From JALYRV01 sp036675475 (GTDB lineage: Bacteria > Acidobacteriota > Vicinamibacteria > Vicinamibacterales > SCN-69-37): 64,000 nucleotides of DNA. A model generated the notes under the pieces. The model searched no databases, had not been told where the DNA came from, and worked only from the letters and a program-made list of their open reading frames with translations. Numbering within the stretch: the first letter of the stretch is position 1; every line of letters starts with the position of its first letter. A program made the position numbers and the translations under genes. This document shows positions 50,297 through 59,460 of this stretch, in pieces. The DNA lies in NCBI GenBank assembly GCA_036675475.1, contig JAKFEY010000027.1, positions 50,451-114,450 of the forward strand, in the 5' to 3' direction.

Positions 50297-51100
50297 ATGC
50301 GACGTATGAGCCTCAGAGACCTCCATCGCCGGCCGCTCGGCCGGTGGGCGCGCGGCGTGCTGCCGGATCGGCTGCGGACGCTGATCTCGGCCATGCGCGC
50401 GCGGCGGCACTCGCACAAGTTGAACCGCGAATGGGGCGTATCGCGCCTGAGCGAACGCCTGCTCGCCGAGCTTGGCCCTGCAGTGCAGGACGGCCCGTTC
50501 CGCGGGCTCGTGTTGCCGCGCGAGGCGGCAGCGGAACACCTCGGCCCGTACCTGCTCGGCACCTACGAGCGTGAGCTGCACCCGTTCTGGACGTCGCTCA
50601 CGCCGGGCACCGTCCCGCTGATCGTCAACGTCGGAGGCAAAGTCGGCTATTACGCGGCGGGATTGTCGCGCCTGCTGCAGGCGCCCGGCGTGGCCTATGA
50701 CGCCGACCCGTGGGCGCGCCGTGTGCTGCGGCGGACGATTGCGCTCAACGGCGTGCGCGTGGACGTGCGCGGCCGATGCACGCGCGCCGATCTCGCGGCA
50801 CTGCCACGGGGCACGCTCGTGATGATCGACTGCGACGGCTGCGAGGAAGCGCTGCTTCGCGATCCGCTCCCTGCCGGCCTGACGCACAGCCGGCTCGTCG
50901 TCGAGCTGCACGGCGCGCTGCTCGACGAGGACGCGACGGCCGACCGGCTGCGGCGCACGCACGAGGTCACCGGCGTGCCGTCGATCGACGCGCCGCCGCC
51001 GCCGGCCTCGCTCGCGTTCCTGGACGAACACGATCGCAGGCTCGCGGTCGAGGAGATCCGCACGCCGCAGCGCTGGCTGCTGTGCACGCCGCGCGGCTGA
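50297..51100 (+). CDS. methyltransferase-like protein (FkbM-related) with a modified SAM motif
   Basis: The 267-aa protein has a Rossmann-type core from about residue 100: motif I reads LIVNVGGKVGYYAAGLSRLL, beta-2 ends GVAYDADPWARRVLRRTIAL and a later strand TLVMIDCDGCEEALL fits FkbM-type enzymes, where GCE is conserved. The first Asp and the Asn of the usual DVGANxG motif are replaced here by Asn and Lys, so SAM binding may be changed. The N-terminal 60 residues are Arg-rich. It follows the PagL-like gene by 15 nt on the same strand. A sugar or lipid O-methyltransferase role is suggested, not shown. Confidence 0.6.
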   Translation: MRRMSLRDLHRRPLGRWARGVLPDRLRTLISAMRARRHSHKLNREWGVSRLSERLLAELGPAVQDGPFRGLVLPREAAAEHLGPYLLGTYERELHPFWTSLTPGTVPLIVNVGGKVGYYAAGLSRLLQAPGVAYDADPWARRVLRRTIALNGVRVDVRGRCTRADLAALPRGTLVMIDCDGCEEALLRDPLPAGLTHSRLVVELHGALLDEDATADRLRRTHEVTGVPSIDAPPPPASLAFLDEHDRRLAVEEIRTPQRWLLCTPRG

Positions 51101-51107
51101 CGTGCGG

Positions 51108-52529
51108 CTAGTCGCGGGGCGCGACCGCCGGATCCGACGGCAGGCAATACGCCTTGAAAGGCGGCGCGGTCACACGCCGCAGCCGCCCGTCCCGGTGCTC
51201 GAACAAGGCGTCGCCCGGTTCGGGCGCGTACGGCGGCCCTTCGATCAGATCGATGCAAATCGTGGCCGCCTCGATGGGCTCCCTCGAGACGAGCCGCAAC
51301 GCATCACGAAGCCGGATGCCCGGACCAATGAGCCGCGCGAGGCCGCGATTGCGCACGCCGTTGTCGCTGTCGAAAATCACCACGCGTGCATCGCCGGGGC
51401 GGCGCAGCATCTGCCAGTCGGCGAGCACCTGCCTGTTGATGGGGCCCCACCGCAGAATATCGCGGCGGGCAGCGAACGTCGCAGCGACGGCAAGCACCAG
51501 CGCGGCGACGACCGGCAGCGCCAGCGCTGTGATCCGCGATCGCTCGCCCAGAGACGCCCACAACCGCCCGGCCGCGAGCGCCGTGCCGAACAGCGCGACA
51601 TACAGGTGGCCCGGCGACTGCCAGGTCAGCAGCAGCGTCGGAAGCACCGACAACACAGCCCACCCTGCGGCAAGCACAATCTCTCGCCGCGCCATCCGAA
51701 GAGTCCGCACGCCGCCGGCCATCAGCGGGATCGCCAGCCAGATCGCGGCATGCCCGGCCAGCACCGCGAGATGCCGCGCCGAGTGCCATCCCACGCTCAG
51801 CCGATACCGGCCCGCTTCCGGCAGGAGAGATATGCCTGCGACGATGGCGAGGATGAGAAGTCCTGCCGCGGCTGTCGCAAACGCGAGGGCCAGCCCGGTC
51901 CAGCGGCGGCGATCCACGCGCGTGCCGGCGCCGCCGTAAAGCGCAAGCAGGAGCGCACAGAGCAGCGGTGTGACAACCGCGATTTCGCGAAGGCACAGCG
52001 CGATGAGCGTGCAGGTGCCGCACAGGGCGGCATGCCACCAGCGGCCGCCGCGTACATATCGGAGCGCCGCCAGCATCGCCGCGAGCATCCATGCCGTGCA
52101 GATGACGCTGTACAGCAGCGCAATCGTGACCAGCGTGAACAGGGAAAAATTCAGGCCCGCGATCGCCACGAACGCCGTGATGGCCTGGGTGCGCGGTGGT
52201 CCGCCAAGTGCGCGCGCGAGGCGCACGGTAAGAAACACATTCAGCGCGTGGCCGGCCAGAAGCGCGAGATAGAACGGCCAGGCGCGCTCGATGCCGCTGA
52301 GCGCGCCGATGGCACGCAGGACGAGCCGCATGCCCGGGTTCCAGCGGCCGTCGGCCGCGTTCGGCTGGGTCAGCAGATCTCCGAGCGGCAGCACGTTGAC
52401 GGCCGTGCCATTGAGCTGCCAGAAATCGTCGAACCGGAACCACGCGCCGGGAAGAAACAGCACGGCGTACGCGCCGGCCAGCAACGCACCTGCGATCCAT
52501 ACGATCAGCCGGAGCTGCCGAATCTGCAT
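51108..52529 (-). CDS. polytopic GT-C-like membrane protein of unknown function
   Basis: The 473-aa protein starts MQIRQLRLIVWIAGALLAGA and has about ten membrane helices. The first extracytoplasmic loop (PGAWFRFDDFWQLNGTAVNV) contains an Asp-Asp pair, as in GT-C glycosyltransferases that use polyprenyl-phosphate sugars. A C-terminal soluble part of about 100 residues (INRQVLADWQMLRRPGDARV, then VIFDSDNGVRN) follows. ATG 52529 is used; the frame to 52658 overlaps the divergent neighbour. The families of this shape are mostly uncharacterised, so the activity is uncertain. It is convergent with the methyltransferase-like gene. Confidence 0.55.
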   Translation of the reverse strand: MQIRQLRLIVWIAGALLAGAYAVLFLPGAWFRFDDFWQLNGTAVNVLPLGDLLTQPNAADGRWNPGMRLVLRAIGALSGIERAWPFYLALLAGHALNVFLTVRLARALGGPPRTQAITAFVAIAGLNFSLFTLVTIALLYSVICTAWMLAAMLAALRYVRGGRWWHAALCGTCTLIALCLREIAVVTPLLCALLLALYGGAGTRVDRRRWTGLALAFATAAAGLLILAIVAGISLLPEAGRYRLSVGWHSARHLAVLAGHAAIWLAIPLMAGGVRTLRMARREIVLAAGWAVLSVLPTLLLTWQSPGHLYVALFGTALAAGRLWASLGERSRITALALPVVAALVLAVAATFAARRDILRWGPINRQVLADWQMLRRPGDARVVIFDSDNGVRNRGLARLIGPGIRLRDALRLVSREPIEAATICIDLIEGPPYAPEPGDALFEHRDGRLRRVTAPPFKAYCLPSDPAVAPRD

Positions 52530-52567
52530 CGAGCCGGATGTTACCTTGCCCGCTGTCGAATACACGT

Positions 52568-54232
52568 ATGATGCTCGCGCCTGCATCCGTGATGACACCC
52601 GTCTTTCGCAGCCGCTACGCGGCCGCCATGTCCTTCGGCACCGTCCTTTTCGCGGCACTTTATGGATGGCTCGCGTTGACGTCGCTGCATCTCACGGGCG
52701 GCATGCTCGTCTATCCGCTCGATGACACGTACATCCAGATGGCCATGGCGAACACGCTGGCCTCGTCCGGCACGTACGGGTTCGTGGCGGGCATTCCGGC
52801 GTTCAGCTCCACCAGTCCATTGTGGGTGCTGGTGCTTTCTGCCGGCGCGCTCGCGGGCGCGCTCGAGATCCTGCCGGCGCTGCTGAACGTGTGCGCGGCC
52901 CTGCTGGTCCTGCACGTGTCGATTCAGTACCTGATCTCGCGTGGCTGGACTGCGGGATGGCTGATCGGCGCCACCGCTGCGATCAATCTCGTGCCTCCGC
53001 TGGCCGTCGTGGCGGCCATAGGACTCGAGCACGTCTTCCACATCTGGATGTCGGCGCTCTTCGCGATCGCAATGTCCCGCGCGCTCGTCCCCGGGCCGCG
53101 GACGCGGAAGCAGAACGCGGCACTGCTCGTCACCACGCTGTTCCTCGCCGCCTCGCGCTTTGACGGCTTGATCCTGATTGCGTGCGGCGCCCTCCTGCTG
53201 GCCGTCTGGCGTTTCCGGCTCGCCATGGCGGTGGTCGCGGTCGCCTCGGTGCCCGTTGCGGTCCACGGCGCGTTCGCGATCGCGCAAGGCTGGCATCCGC
53301 TGCCAACATCCGTCATCGTCAAAGGCAACTATCCGGCGGCGGCCTCCACCACTGGCGTGGCACAGATGGCCACCGCGCGCGCGACGAGGATTTCGGGCCG
53401 GCTGCACAACGTCACGCCGGATCACGATCTGTCCGCGCTGGCCATACTCGCGTTCGTCAACATCGGCGGCCTGTTGTGGGGCCTCGGCCGGCGCCAGACA
53501 GCGACCATCGAGATGCGCATGTCGATGCTGGCGGTCGGTACGCTCGTGCTGCATGCGCTCGTGGCCAGGGCGGACCGCGTCTTCGGAAGGTACGAAGCGT
53601 ACCTGCTCGTGCTCGGCATCCTCGCCGCGGGTCCGTGGCTGCATCGCGCGGCAACACACCTCCGGGGTTTCTGGCAGAACGGCATCATGGCGCGGATCAC
53701 CGTCGCCGCGACGTGCGTGCTGGCTGCCGCCAGTCTCGTGCCGATCGGCGCGCGCTCCGTCGCGCTGGCTGCGAAGATCCCCGCCGGCAGCCACGAAATC
53801 TATCTGCAAGCCGTGCAGCTGGCGCGGTTCACCCGCCAGACCCTGCCGGGCGAGCCCGTGGCGCTCAACGATCTCGGCGTCCTGGCGTACGCCGGCAACA
53901 TCCGGCCGGTCGATGTCATGGGTCTGGGCACGATCGACGTCGCGCGCGCGCTGAGCCGGCGCGAGCTGACGCCCGCGCGGCTCGACGCGCTCGTGCGCGA
54001 GCAGGGAGCGGTCGCGGCAATCATCCACGTCCCATTCGTGCACTTCATCGTCGGCGGCGTGCCCGAGTCGTGGATTCCCGTCGCGGACTTTGTGATCCCC
54101 GAGGCGCGCGTGGTCGCGGATCGCGTGGTGACGATCTTTGCGCTGGCGCCAGATCAGATTGACAGGCTGAAAACGGGATTGACGGCGTTCGCGAAGGACC
54201 TGCCGCCCGGCGCAACCGTGGTGCCGCGCTAG
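52568..54232 (+). CDS. polytopic GT-C-like membrane protein
   Basis: The 554-aa protein has ten or more hydrophobic helices. The first loop carries MLVYPLDDTYIQMAMANTLA, where LDDTYI is typical of a large group of bacterial GT-C-like proteins, followed by GIPAFSSTSPLWVLVLSAGA. The C-terminal part is soluble (VDVMGLGTIDVARALSRREL; RVVADRVVTIFALAP). Starts are possible at 52568, 52571 and 52592. The gene is divergent from the previous membrane protein with a gap of 38 bp and convergent with the next one with a 4-bp overlap. It probably modifies a lipid-linked glycan, but that is inference. Confidence 0.6.
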   Translation: MMLAPASVMTPVFRSRYAAAMSFGTVLFAALYGWLALTSLHLTGGMLVYPLDDTYIQMAMANTLASSGTYGFVAGIPAFSSTSPLWVLVLSAGALAGALEILPALLNVCAALLVLHVSIQYLISRGWTAGWLIGATAAINLVPPLAVVAAIGLEHVFHIWMSALFAIAMSRALVPGPRTRKQNAALLVTTLFLAASRFDGLILIACGALLLAVWRFRLAMAVVAVASVPVAVHGAFAIAQGWHPLPTSVIVKGNYPAAASTTGVAQMATARATRISGRLHNVTPDHDLSALAILAFVNIGGLLWGLGRRQTATIEMRMSMLAVGTLVLHALVARADRVFGRYEAYLLVLGILAAGPWLHRAATHLRGFWQNGIMARITVAATCVLAAASLVPIGARSVALAAKIPAGSHEIYLQAVQLARFTRQTLPGEPVALNDLGVLAYAGNIRPVDVMGLGTIDVARALSRRELTPARLDALVREQGAVAAIIHVPFVHFIVGGVPESWIPVADFVIPEARVVADRVVTIFALAPDQIDRLKTGLTAFAKDLPPGATVVPR

Positions 54233-55437
54233 AATCGGTACAGCCCACCGCCGTGCACGAAGAAGCGCACCGCTGACGTGAGCAGAATCATGACGATGAG
54301 CACGGCAATCCCCGCTGTCGTCCTGCCGCCGCGCCACGGCGCGACGAACGAAAAGAGCACGAGCAGCAGGAACGGCTGGTAGTACCGCTCGTGCATGGCG
54401 GCGTTGCTGTTCTGCGCGAGCATCCACAACCCGGCGGTGACTAACACCGTGCGATGGTGCGGCGTGAGCGTTCTCGCCAGCATCAGCGCGAGCGCCAGCG
54501 CGCCCATGATCAGGCCGGCCCAGAAGGTCAGCGGAGTGCCCGCCAGCGTACCCGTGTAGCGGCCGAGCGCGCGCAGACCTCCGCCCCACGGCGCGGGATG
54601 CATGTCATCGAGCGGGACGAAGAACAGGTACACCGCCGCGGCCGAGGCGATGAGAGCAAACAACACCGCCGCCCGACGCCCATCCGCCTCCTTGGCAAGT
54701 GACGGGAGCAGAGGGATTGCCCAGACACCCAGCGTGCCGATGATCACCATCGCCGGCAGCAGCCCCACAGGCTCCTGATGCATCGCGAATGACGGCGGAA
54801 CCGGGCCGCCCCAAATCCAGACCAGGCCGCCCAATGCCGCGGCCGGCAAGAGGAGCCACGCGAGGGCTCGCGCGCGCCGGCCGTCTCGCCATGCTGCGTA
54901 CGCACAGAGCGGAATCAGCCAGACATAGAGCTGGCGCGTAAGCACGGCCACGGTGGTAGCGGCGGCTGACAGGCCGGCGCGTCCCTGGTTCGCCAGCGCC
55001 AGCGCGGCCGCCATTGCGCCGAACGCCAGGTTGTCGCTCGAAAGGTAGAGGGCCGGGCCCAGGAAATACGGCGACAGGCCGATGGCCATGGCAAACATCG
55101 CCGCGCGTGATCTGGTCGCGAACCCGGAAAAATACCACCAGAGCGCCGACAGGCTGAGGGCGCTGATCGCCAGTGACAACAGGCGAAGGGCGGCGATGTT
55201 CTCGAGTCCGGCGCGCACCGCGACCGCCATCGAGACGTGATACAGCGGCGCCATCGCGGCGGAATAATCGCGAATGTCCGGGCGGGGCAGTTCCGACGCA
55301 AACTCGCGAATGACGGGCAGGTGATAGAGGCGCTCATCGTGCGCCTCGATAATCAGCGGCTCACGCGGCAGCAGCAGCGCCCCGGCTGCCAGCAGCAGGA
55401 GCGCGGGCCACAAGGGGTGCAGGCGGATACGGGTCAT
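54229..55437 (-). CDS. polytopic membrane protein, possible GT-C/ALG10-like glycosyltransferase
   Basis: The 402-aa protein begins MTRIRLHPLWPALLLLAAGA and has about ten membrane segments. The first loop (EAHDERLYHLPVIREFASEL, then PRPDIRDYSAAMAPLYHVSM) carries an Asp-Glu pair followed by His, similar to the DE-x-x-H pattern in ALG10-like glucosyltransferases. ATG 55437 forms an ATGA overlap with the stop of the Tat-signal gene. It is the last gene of the GMC operon, which makes its role unclear: it may be only co-transcribed. The similarity to ALG10 is weak and based on one loop. Confidence 0.55.
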   Translation of the reverse strand: MTRIRLHPLWPALLLLAAGALLLPREPLIIEAHDERLYHLPVIREFASELPRPDIRDYSAAMAPLYHVSMAVAVRAGLENIAALRLLSLAISALSLSALWWYFSGFATRSRAAMFAMAIGLSPYFLGPALYLSSDNLAFGAMAAALALANQGRAGLSAAATTVAVLTRQLYVWLIPLCAYAAWRDGRRARALAWLLLPAAALGGLVWIWGGPVPPSFAMHQEPVGLLPAMVIIGTLGVWAIPLLPSLAKEADGRRAAVLFALIASAAAVYLFFVPLDDMHPAPWGGGLRALGRYTGTLAGTPLTFWAGLIMGALALALMLARTLTPHHRTVLVTAGLWMLAQNSNAAMHERYYQPFLLLVLFSFVAPWRGGRTTAGIAVLIVMILLTSAVRFFVHGGGLYRF

Positions 55438-55862
55438 GCGAGCGGCGGCGAGAGGGGGTTGTAGCACGGCGTCGCCGACGGTTCGTAAAACAGGTGATAG
55501 CGCAGGATGCGCGTCTGGTCGGCACCGTGCTGGAAGAAATCGGTCGAGAGCAGGAACCGCATGTAGACATCGGTCGTGCCCACCGGGACGATGCCGACGA
55601 CGCGCTCGAAGTCAGTGACGAACCGATCGATCGTGCCGGGCTCGAACTGGAGATAGGCGAAGTGGCGGCGGATCCGGCGCGACGGCGGATACACGCCGTT
55701 CACCAGGCGCGAGCCGTAGTGACGAACCGGACCGAGTACAGCGAGCCCGTAGTAGCGCCGGAGGTCGGCATCGCCGAGCCATCGTGTCAGTGCCACGGCC
55801 GCCGCGGCCGCCCCGAATCCGTAGAGAAACCGCCGGCGCGTGACGATGGGCTTGCCGCGCAT
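55434..55862 (-). CDS. Tat-exported small protein, probable partner of the GMC oxidoreductase
   Basis: The 142-aa product starts MRGKPIVTRRRFLYGFGAAA, a twin-arginine signal followed by a hydrophobic helix. The mature part has FAYLQFEPGTIDRFVTDFER and FLLSTDFFQHGADQTRILRY, then a C-terminal YNPLSPPLA. Small Tat-type proteins next to GMC enzymes act as subunit 3 of gluconate 2-dehydrogenase-like complexes, carrying the catalytic subunit across the membrane by hitchhiking. The gene overlaps the GMC stop (TGATG) and is followed by a membrane protein. The partner assignment is inferred from position and size. Confidence 0.68.
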   Translation of the reverse strand: MRGKPIVTRRRFLYGFGAAAAAVALTRWLGDADLRRYYGLAVLGPVRHYGSRLVNGVYPPSRRIRRHFAYLQFEPGTIDRFVTDFERVVGIVPVGTTDVYMRFLLSTDFFQHGADQTRILRYHLFYEPSATPCYNPLSPPLA

Positions 55863-57289
55863 CAGCGTACGAAGAGCCGGTCGGCGGCCCGCAGCGAGAG
55901 GGCGGAGATCGTCAATGTGGGATTTGCTGGCGACGTCGTGGGAAACGCGCCGCCGCCCATGACAAGCAGGTTCCTGACCTGATGATGCACGAGCGCGCCG
56001 TCGACGACGCTGGTGGCGGGATCGACGCCCATCGGATGCGTGCACAGGATGTGCGCTTCGGTGGCATCGGGCAGCTCGAGATTGTAGCCTTCGTAAGGGA
56101 TGGCCTCGAGCACGCGCGGCAGATTCGCGTCGAGCGCCTCAACTCCGCGCTCGGTGTAAGCCGACCGCCGCAAGAATGACACCTGCGGGCGATCGGGATC
56201 GTCCTTCTCGAATGTCACGCGATTCTCAGCCTGCGGCAGGTCCTCGAAGATGAACTTCAGCATCAGACGCTGGCGCCATTTGCCGCGCTCGTCGCGAAGC
56301 CGCGGCACGTTCCAGGTCTCCATCAGCGCGCCCGCGTGCGTTCGCCGGTGCTCCCCTGAATAGAGCATGTATCCGAGGCCGGTGATGCTCGTGCTGCCCT
56401 GGAAATTGTCCACGCCCTTCAGATCCACGTCGACCGATACGGATCGCTGCTCACAGAGTCCCCTGCCGACGGGGCCGGCCGTCAGACCCGAGCGGAGCAG
56501 GATGTGCGGATTGAAGAGCGCGTTGGCGCCGAGCGCCACGAGATCGGCCCGAGCGCCCTGCTCAGCGCCGCCCCGGCGATAGCCAACAGCCGTCGCGCGG
56601 CCGCCCTGCACATCCACGCTGGTGACGGCTGCGCCAGTCAGGAGCGTGACGCGCGAATCGTCGTACAGGCCTGGCAGCCCGTTGAGCACCGAAAACTTCG
56701 AGTTGATCGGGCACTGATGGCAGATGCCGCTGTTGCAGCACTGCGGACGCCCGCTCGGAAGCGCGCGCGTGGGCCGCGCGGCGGGCTGGGCGAAGAACTG
56801 ATTCGGGAAGTGCCGCTTGAAGTACGTGTCCGGATCGGAGAAGCGATGCGGCGGCTGCGGGTAGGGGCCGCTTCGCGGATAGGGCGAGCCGTCAGCGGGG
56901 CCCGCCACCGCCATGAGATCTTCCGCGACCGCGTAGTGCGGCTCGAGATCGTCGTAGGTGATCGGCCAGTCCGATCCAACGCCGTAGCGCGACCGCATCT
57001 GAAAATCTTCGGGCAGCAAGCGCGGGACGCAGGCCCACCAGCAGTTCGATCCGCCGCCCACGGCGAGCTTGAAGACCCACGGCTTTGCCGGCGTGAGATT
57101 GTGGATGGAGGCCATCGCCTCGTCACTGAGCTGGCCGCCATGGGCCTGCTGCCAGTGGTGGGGCCGCAACTCTCCCTTCTCGAGCACGAGCACCCGTGCG
57201 CCCGGTCCGCTGCGTTCGAGAAAGCGATGGAGAAAGAACGAGGACGCGAAGCCGGTGCCGGCCACGATGAGCTCGTACGCATCGTCCAT
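55862..57289 (-). CDS. GMC family FAD-dependent oxidoreductase
   Basis: The 475-aa flavoprotein begins MDDAYELIVAGTGFASSFFL (dinucleotide-binding motif, residues 8-18). It has VLVLEKGELRPHHW (beta-2 acidic residue), NLTPAKPWVFKLAVGGGSNC, a Cys-rich stretch CCNSGICHQCPI, LCTHPMGVDPATSVVD near the end, and the C-terminal FAD motif NPTLTISALSLRAADRL. It has no signal of its own, which fits transport with the Tat-type small protein encoded next. The CxxxxCxxC stretch resembles the Cys-rich segment of some sugar dehydrogenases, where it may hold an iron-sulfur cluster. It probably oxidises a sugar or alcohol in the periplasm. Confidence 0.82.
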   Translation of the reverse strand: MDDAYELIVAGTGFASSFFLHRFLERSGPGARVLVLEKGELRPHHWQQAHGGQLSDEAMASIHNLTPAKPWVFKLAVGGGSNCWWACVPRLLPEDFQMRSRYGVGSDWPITYDDLEPHYAVAEDLMAVAGPADGSPYPRSGPYPQPPHRFSDPDTYFKRHFPNQFFAQPAARPTRALPSGRPQCCNSGICHQCPINSKFSVLNGLPGLYDDSRVTLLTGAAVTSVDVQGGRATAVGYRRGGAEQGARADLVALGANALFNPHILLRSGLTAGPVGRGLCEQRSVSVDVDLKGVDNFQGSTSITGLGYMLYSGEHRRTHAGALMETWNVPRLRDERGKWRQRLMLKFIFEDLPQAENRVTFEKDDPDRPQVSFLRRSAYTERGVEALDANLPRVLEAIPYEGYNLELPDATEAHILCTHPMGVDPATSVVDGALVHHQVRNLLVMGGGAFPTTSPANPTLTISALSLRAADRLFVR

Positions 57290-57290
57290 G

Positions 57291-58661
57291 CTATTTGTGC
57301 CGCGTCCCGCGTTTCACGACGAGGTCGACGTCCTGGAGCAGCGCGATGTACCTCAACACGTCGCCTTTGACCGCAATGATGTCGGCGTACTTCCCTGGCG
57401 TGATGGTGCCCACCTCGCTGTCGACCTTCATCGCCACCGAAGGCCAATACGTGGCGCCGCGAATGGCGGTCATCGGATCGACGCCGAGGATGTTCACCCA
57501 CGCGTCGAGCTCGCGCCACGTCGACGAGCTGTGGAACTTCATGGGAATGCCGCTGTCGGTGCCGACCAGCATCACGACGCCGGCGTCGCGCAGCTGCTGA
57601 AACTTTCGCGCGAGCGTGGGCCGGCGAATCGGCGTCAGCTGGAAATAGGGCAGGCGATCGGGATGCGCGATCGACTGCTTGATGTCACGGATGATCTCCG
57701 GCGTGAGGCCCACGTGCCAGTCGTCGGTGTCGAGCTGCTCGGGGTTGTCGCGCAGGTACTCGTAATTCAGGAGGCCTTCGATGGTCGGCGTCCAGAACAG
57801 TGGGCCGCGGCTCATGTTCGCGGTGCGCTCGCGGAGCGCCGCCACGACGTCGGCGGGATATTCGGGTGAGCTCGAGAGGCCCGTGTGCTCGAAGTTGTCG
57901 ACGCCCGCCTCGAGGCCAATCCGGATCTCCTCGGGCCGGTGCGAGTGCCCCACGACCATCAGCCCGCGCGCGTGCGCCTCGTCGACCACCGCGCGCACCT
58001 CGTCGCGCGTCATCTGATCCTGGTCGATCAGCTTGATGCAGTTGACGCCGGCATCCGCGAGCCGCTTCACTTTCGCGCGGGCATCGGCGGCGCCGGTGAC
58101 GCCCCAGCGGAACAGCTCGGTGCCGGGATACGGCGCGTGCTGAATGAACGGGCCCGACACGTACAGCGTCGGCCCGGGAATCGTGCCGGCGTTGATCTTG
58201 TTGCGGACGTTGATGCTGGCCTCGAGCGGGCCGCCAAGATCGCGCGCGCTTGTGACGCCCGCCATCAGCAACTGCTTCGCGCCCGCCGGCATGATCACCG
58301 GCTCGAACTGCGCCGGGTACGTCTTGTCCCAGTGCGTGTAGTCCGCATGCCCGTTGATCATCAGGTGCACGTGCATGTCCCACAGGCCGGGAAGCACGCT
58401 CATGCCTTCGGTGGAGATCACCTCGGCGCCGGCGGGCACCTGCAGCTGCCCCACCTGCCCGACAGCCGTGATGCGCTCGCCGTCAATCAGGATGACGCTG
58501 TTGCGGATGGGCGGACCGCCAAAGCCGTCGATTAGCGTGCCGCCGACGAGGGCCTTGAGCGTGGCCGCCGGCCGGCTCTGGCCGGCCTGAATCACCGCGC
58601 CCGGTGCGAAGACGATGAGCAAGGCGGCGAGAGAGCCTGCGAAGAATGATGTTCGGCGCAT
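57291..58661 (-). CDS. exported amidohydrolase (imidazolonepropionase/dipeptidase-like)
   Basis: The 456-aa metal-dependent hydrolase has a signal peptide (SLAALLIVFAPGAVIQAGQ) and the amidohydrolase TIM-barrel ligands: His97 and His99 in PGLWDMHVHL, KLIDQDQMTRDEV (Lys region), GHSHRPEEIRIG, the His in NFEHTGLSS and the final Asp in VGTDSGIPM. The composite domain (LVGGTLIDGFGGPPIRNSVI) flanks the barrel and ends with ITPGKYADIIAV. It follows the DUF1080 gene by 25 nt and precedes the GMC gene by 1 nt, so it belongs to the sugar or glycoside module. The substrate is unknown. Confidence 0.85.
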   Translation of the reverse strand: MRRTSFFAGSLAALLIVFAPGAVIQAGQSRPAATLKALVGGTLIDGFGGPPIRNSVILIDGERITAVGQVGQLQVPAGAEVISTEGMSVLPGLWDMHVHLMINGHADYTHWDKTYPAQFEPVIMPAGAKQLLMAGVTSARDLGGPLEASINVRNKINAGTIPGPTLYVSGPFIQHAPYPGTELFRWGVTGAADARAKVKRLADAGVNCIKLIDQDQMTRDEVRAVVDEAHARGLMVVGHSHRPEEIRIGLEAGVDNFEHTGLSSSPEYPADVVAALRERTANMSRGPLFWTPTIEGLLNYEYLRDNPEQLDTDDWHVGLTPEIIRDIKQSIAHPDRLPYFQLTPIRRPTLARKFQQLRDAGVVMLVGTDSGIPMKFHSSSTWRELDAWVNILGVDPMTAIRGATYWPSVAMKVDSEVGTITPGKYADIIAVKGDVLRYIALLQDVDLVVKRGTRHK

Positions 58662-58686
58662 GCCGGATGCTAACACCGCCGTCCGC

Positions 58687-59436
58687 TCAGCGCGCAGGCA
58701 GCTCGGTGATTGAAATGTTCCGGAACTGCACGAGGCTCGGCGGACTCGTCCAGACGCCGTCCTTCTGCGCGCCGTGGTGCTGCAGACCAATCGGGCCCTC
58801 GGCAGGAATGCCCGGCAGCTCGGCGTCGCGGATGACGGTCAGACCGTTGAGAACCACCGTCAGACGCGTGCCGCGCAGCGTGATCTCGAACTGGTTCCAC
58901 GCGCCGATGTCGCGGTCGGCATTGCGGGACGGCGTCACCGCCGCCCGCACCGCGGCCGGCAGCGCCTGGTCCATACGGTAGCCGTAGACCTCGCCCGATC
59001 CGATCGGCCAGCCCCAGATGTTCACCTGCGCCTTGGTCGAGCCGCGCAGATAGATGCCGGAGTCGGAATCCGGCACGGGAATCCGGATGTCGCGGCCGCC
59101 GGCATCCTTCTTGTGCGTGCCGTCGTGCCGGATGATGAACACGTTCGGATTGACGTACGGCGTGCTCGTGATGCGCCAGTCCACGCGCAGGACGAAGTCG
59201 CGGTAGACGCGATCGGTCCACAGGCTCTTGTCCCCGGGCGCCTCGCTCGCGGCATCGTAGTCAATGACGCCGTCGATCACCGTCCAGTGGCCGTTGTCGC
59301 CCGCCGGCACTTTCCATCCGGCCAGGTCGCGGCCGTTGAAAAGCGAGCGCGCGTTTTGCGCGCTCTGCGCCGCCGGCGATGCGAGCGCGAGCGCCGCCGC
59401 GCCGAGCATCATCACGAATCGAGAGGGGGTGTTCAT
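58687..59436 (-). CDS. DUF1080 protein (3-keto-disaccharide hydrolase family)
   Basis: The 249-aa protein has a signal peptide (MMLGAAALALASPAAQSAQ) and the DUF1080 concanavalin-like fold: SLFNGRDLAGWKVPAG, HWTVIDGVIDYD, DSGIYLRGSTKAQVNIWGWP and the last strand GLQHHGAQKDGVWTSPPSLV. The family includes enzymes that cleave 3-keto-glycosides after a dehydrogenase has oxidised the sugar. It is the first gene of the minus-strand operon and only 24 bp from the divergent Gfo/Idh/MocA gene, so the two promoters must overlap coding sequence. Confidence 0.87.
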   Translation of the reverse strand: MNTPSRFVMMLGAAALALASPAAQSAQNARSLFNGRDLAGWKVPAGDNGHWTVIDGVIDYDAASEAPGDKSLWTDRVYRDFVLRVDWRITSTPYVNPNVFIIRHDGTHKKDAGGRDIRIPVPDSDSGIYLRGSTKAQVNIWGWPIGSGEVYGYRMDQALPAAVRAAVTPSRNADRDIGAWNQFEITLRGTRLTVVLNGLTVIRDAELPGIPAEGPIGLQHHGAQKDGVWTSPPSLVQFRNISITELPAR

Positions 59437-59460
59437 GGCGGTGCTAGTCTATAGCCCGTC

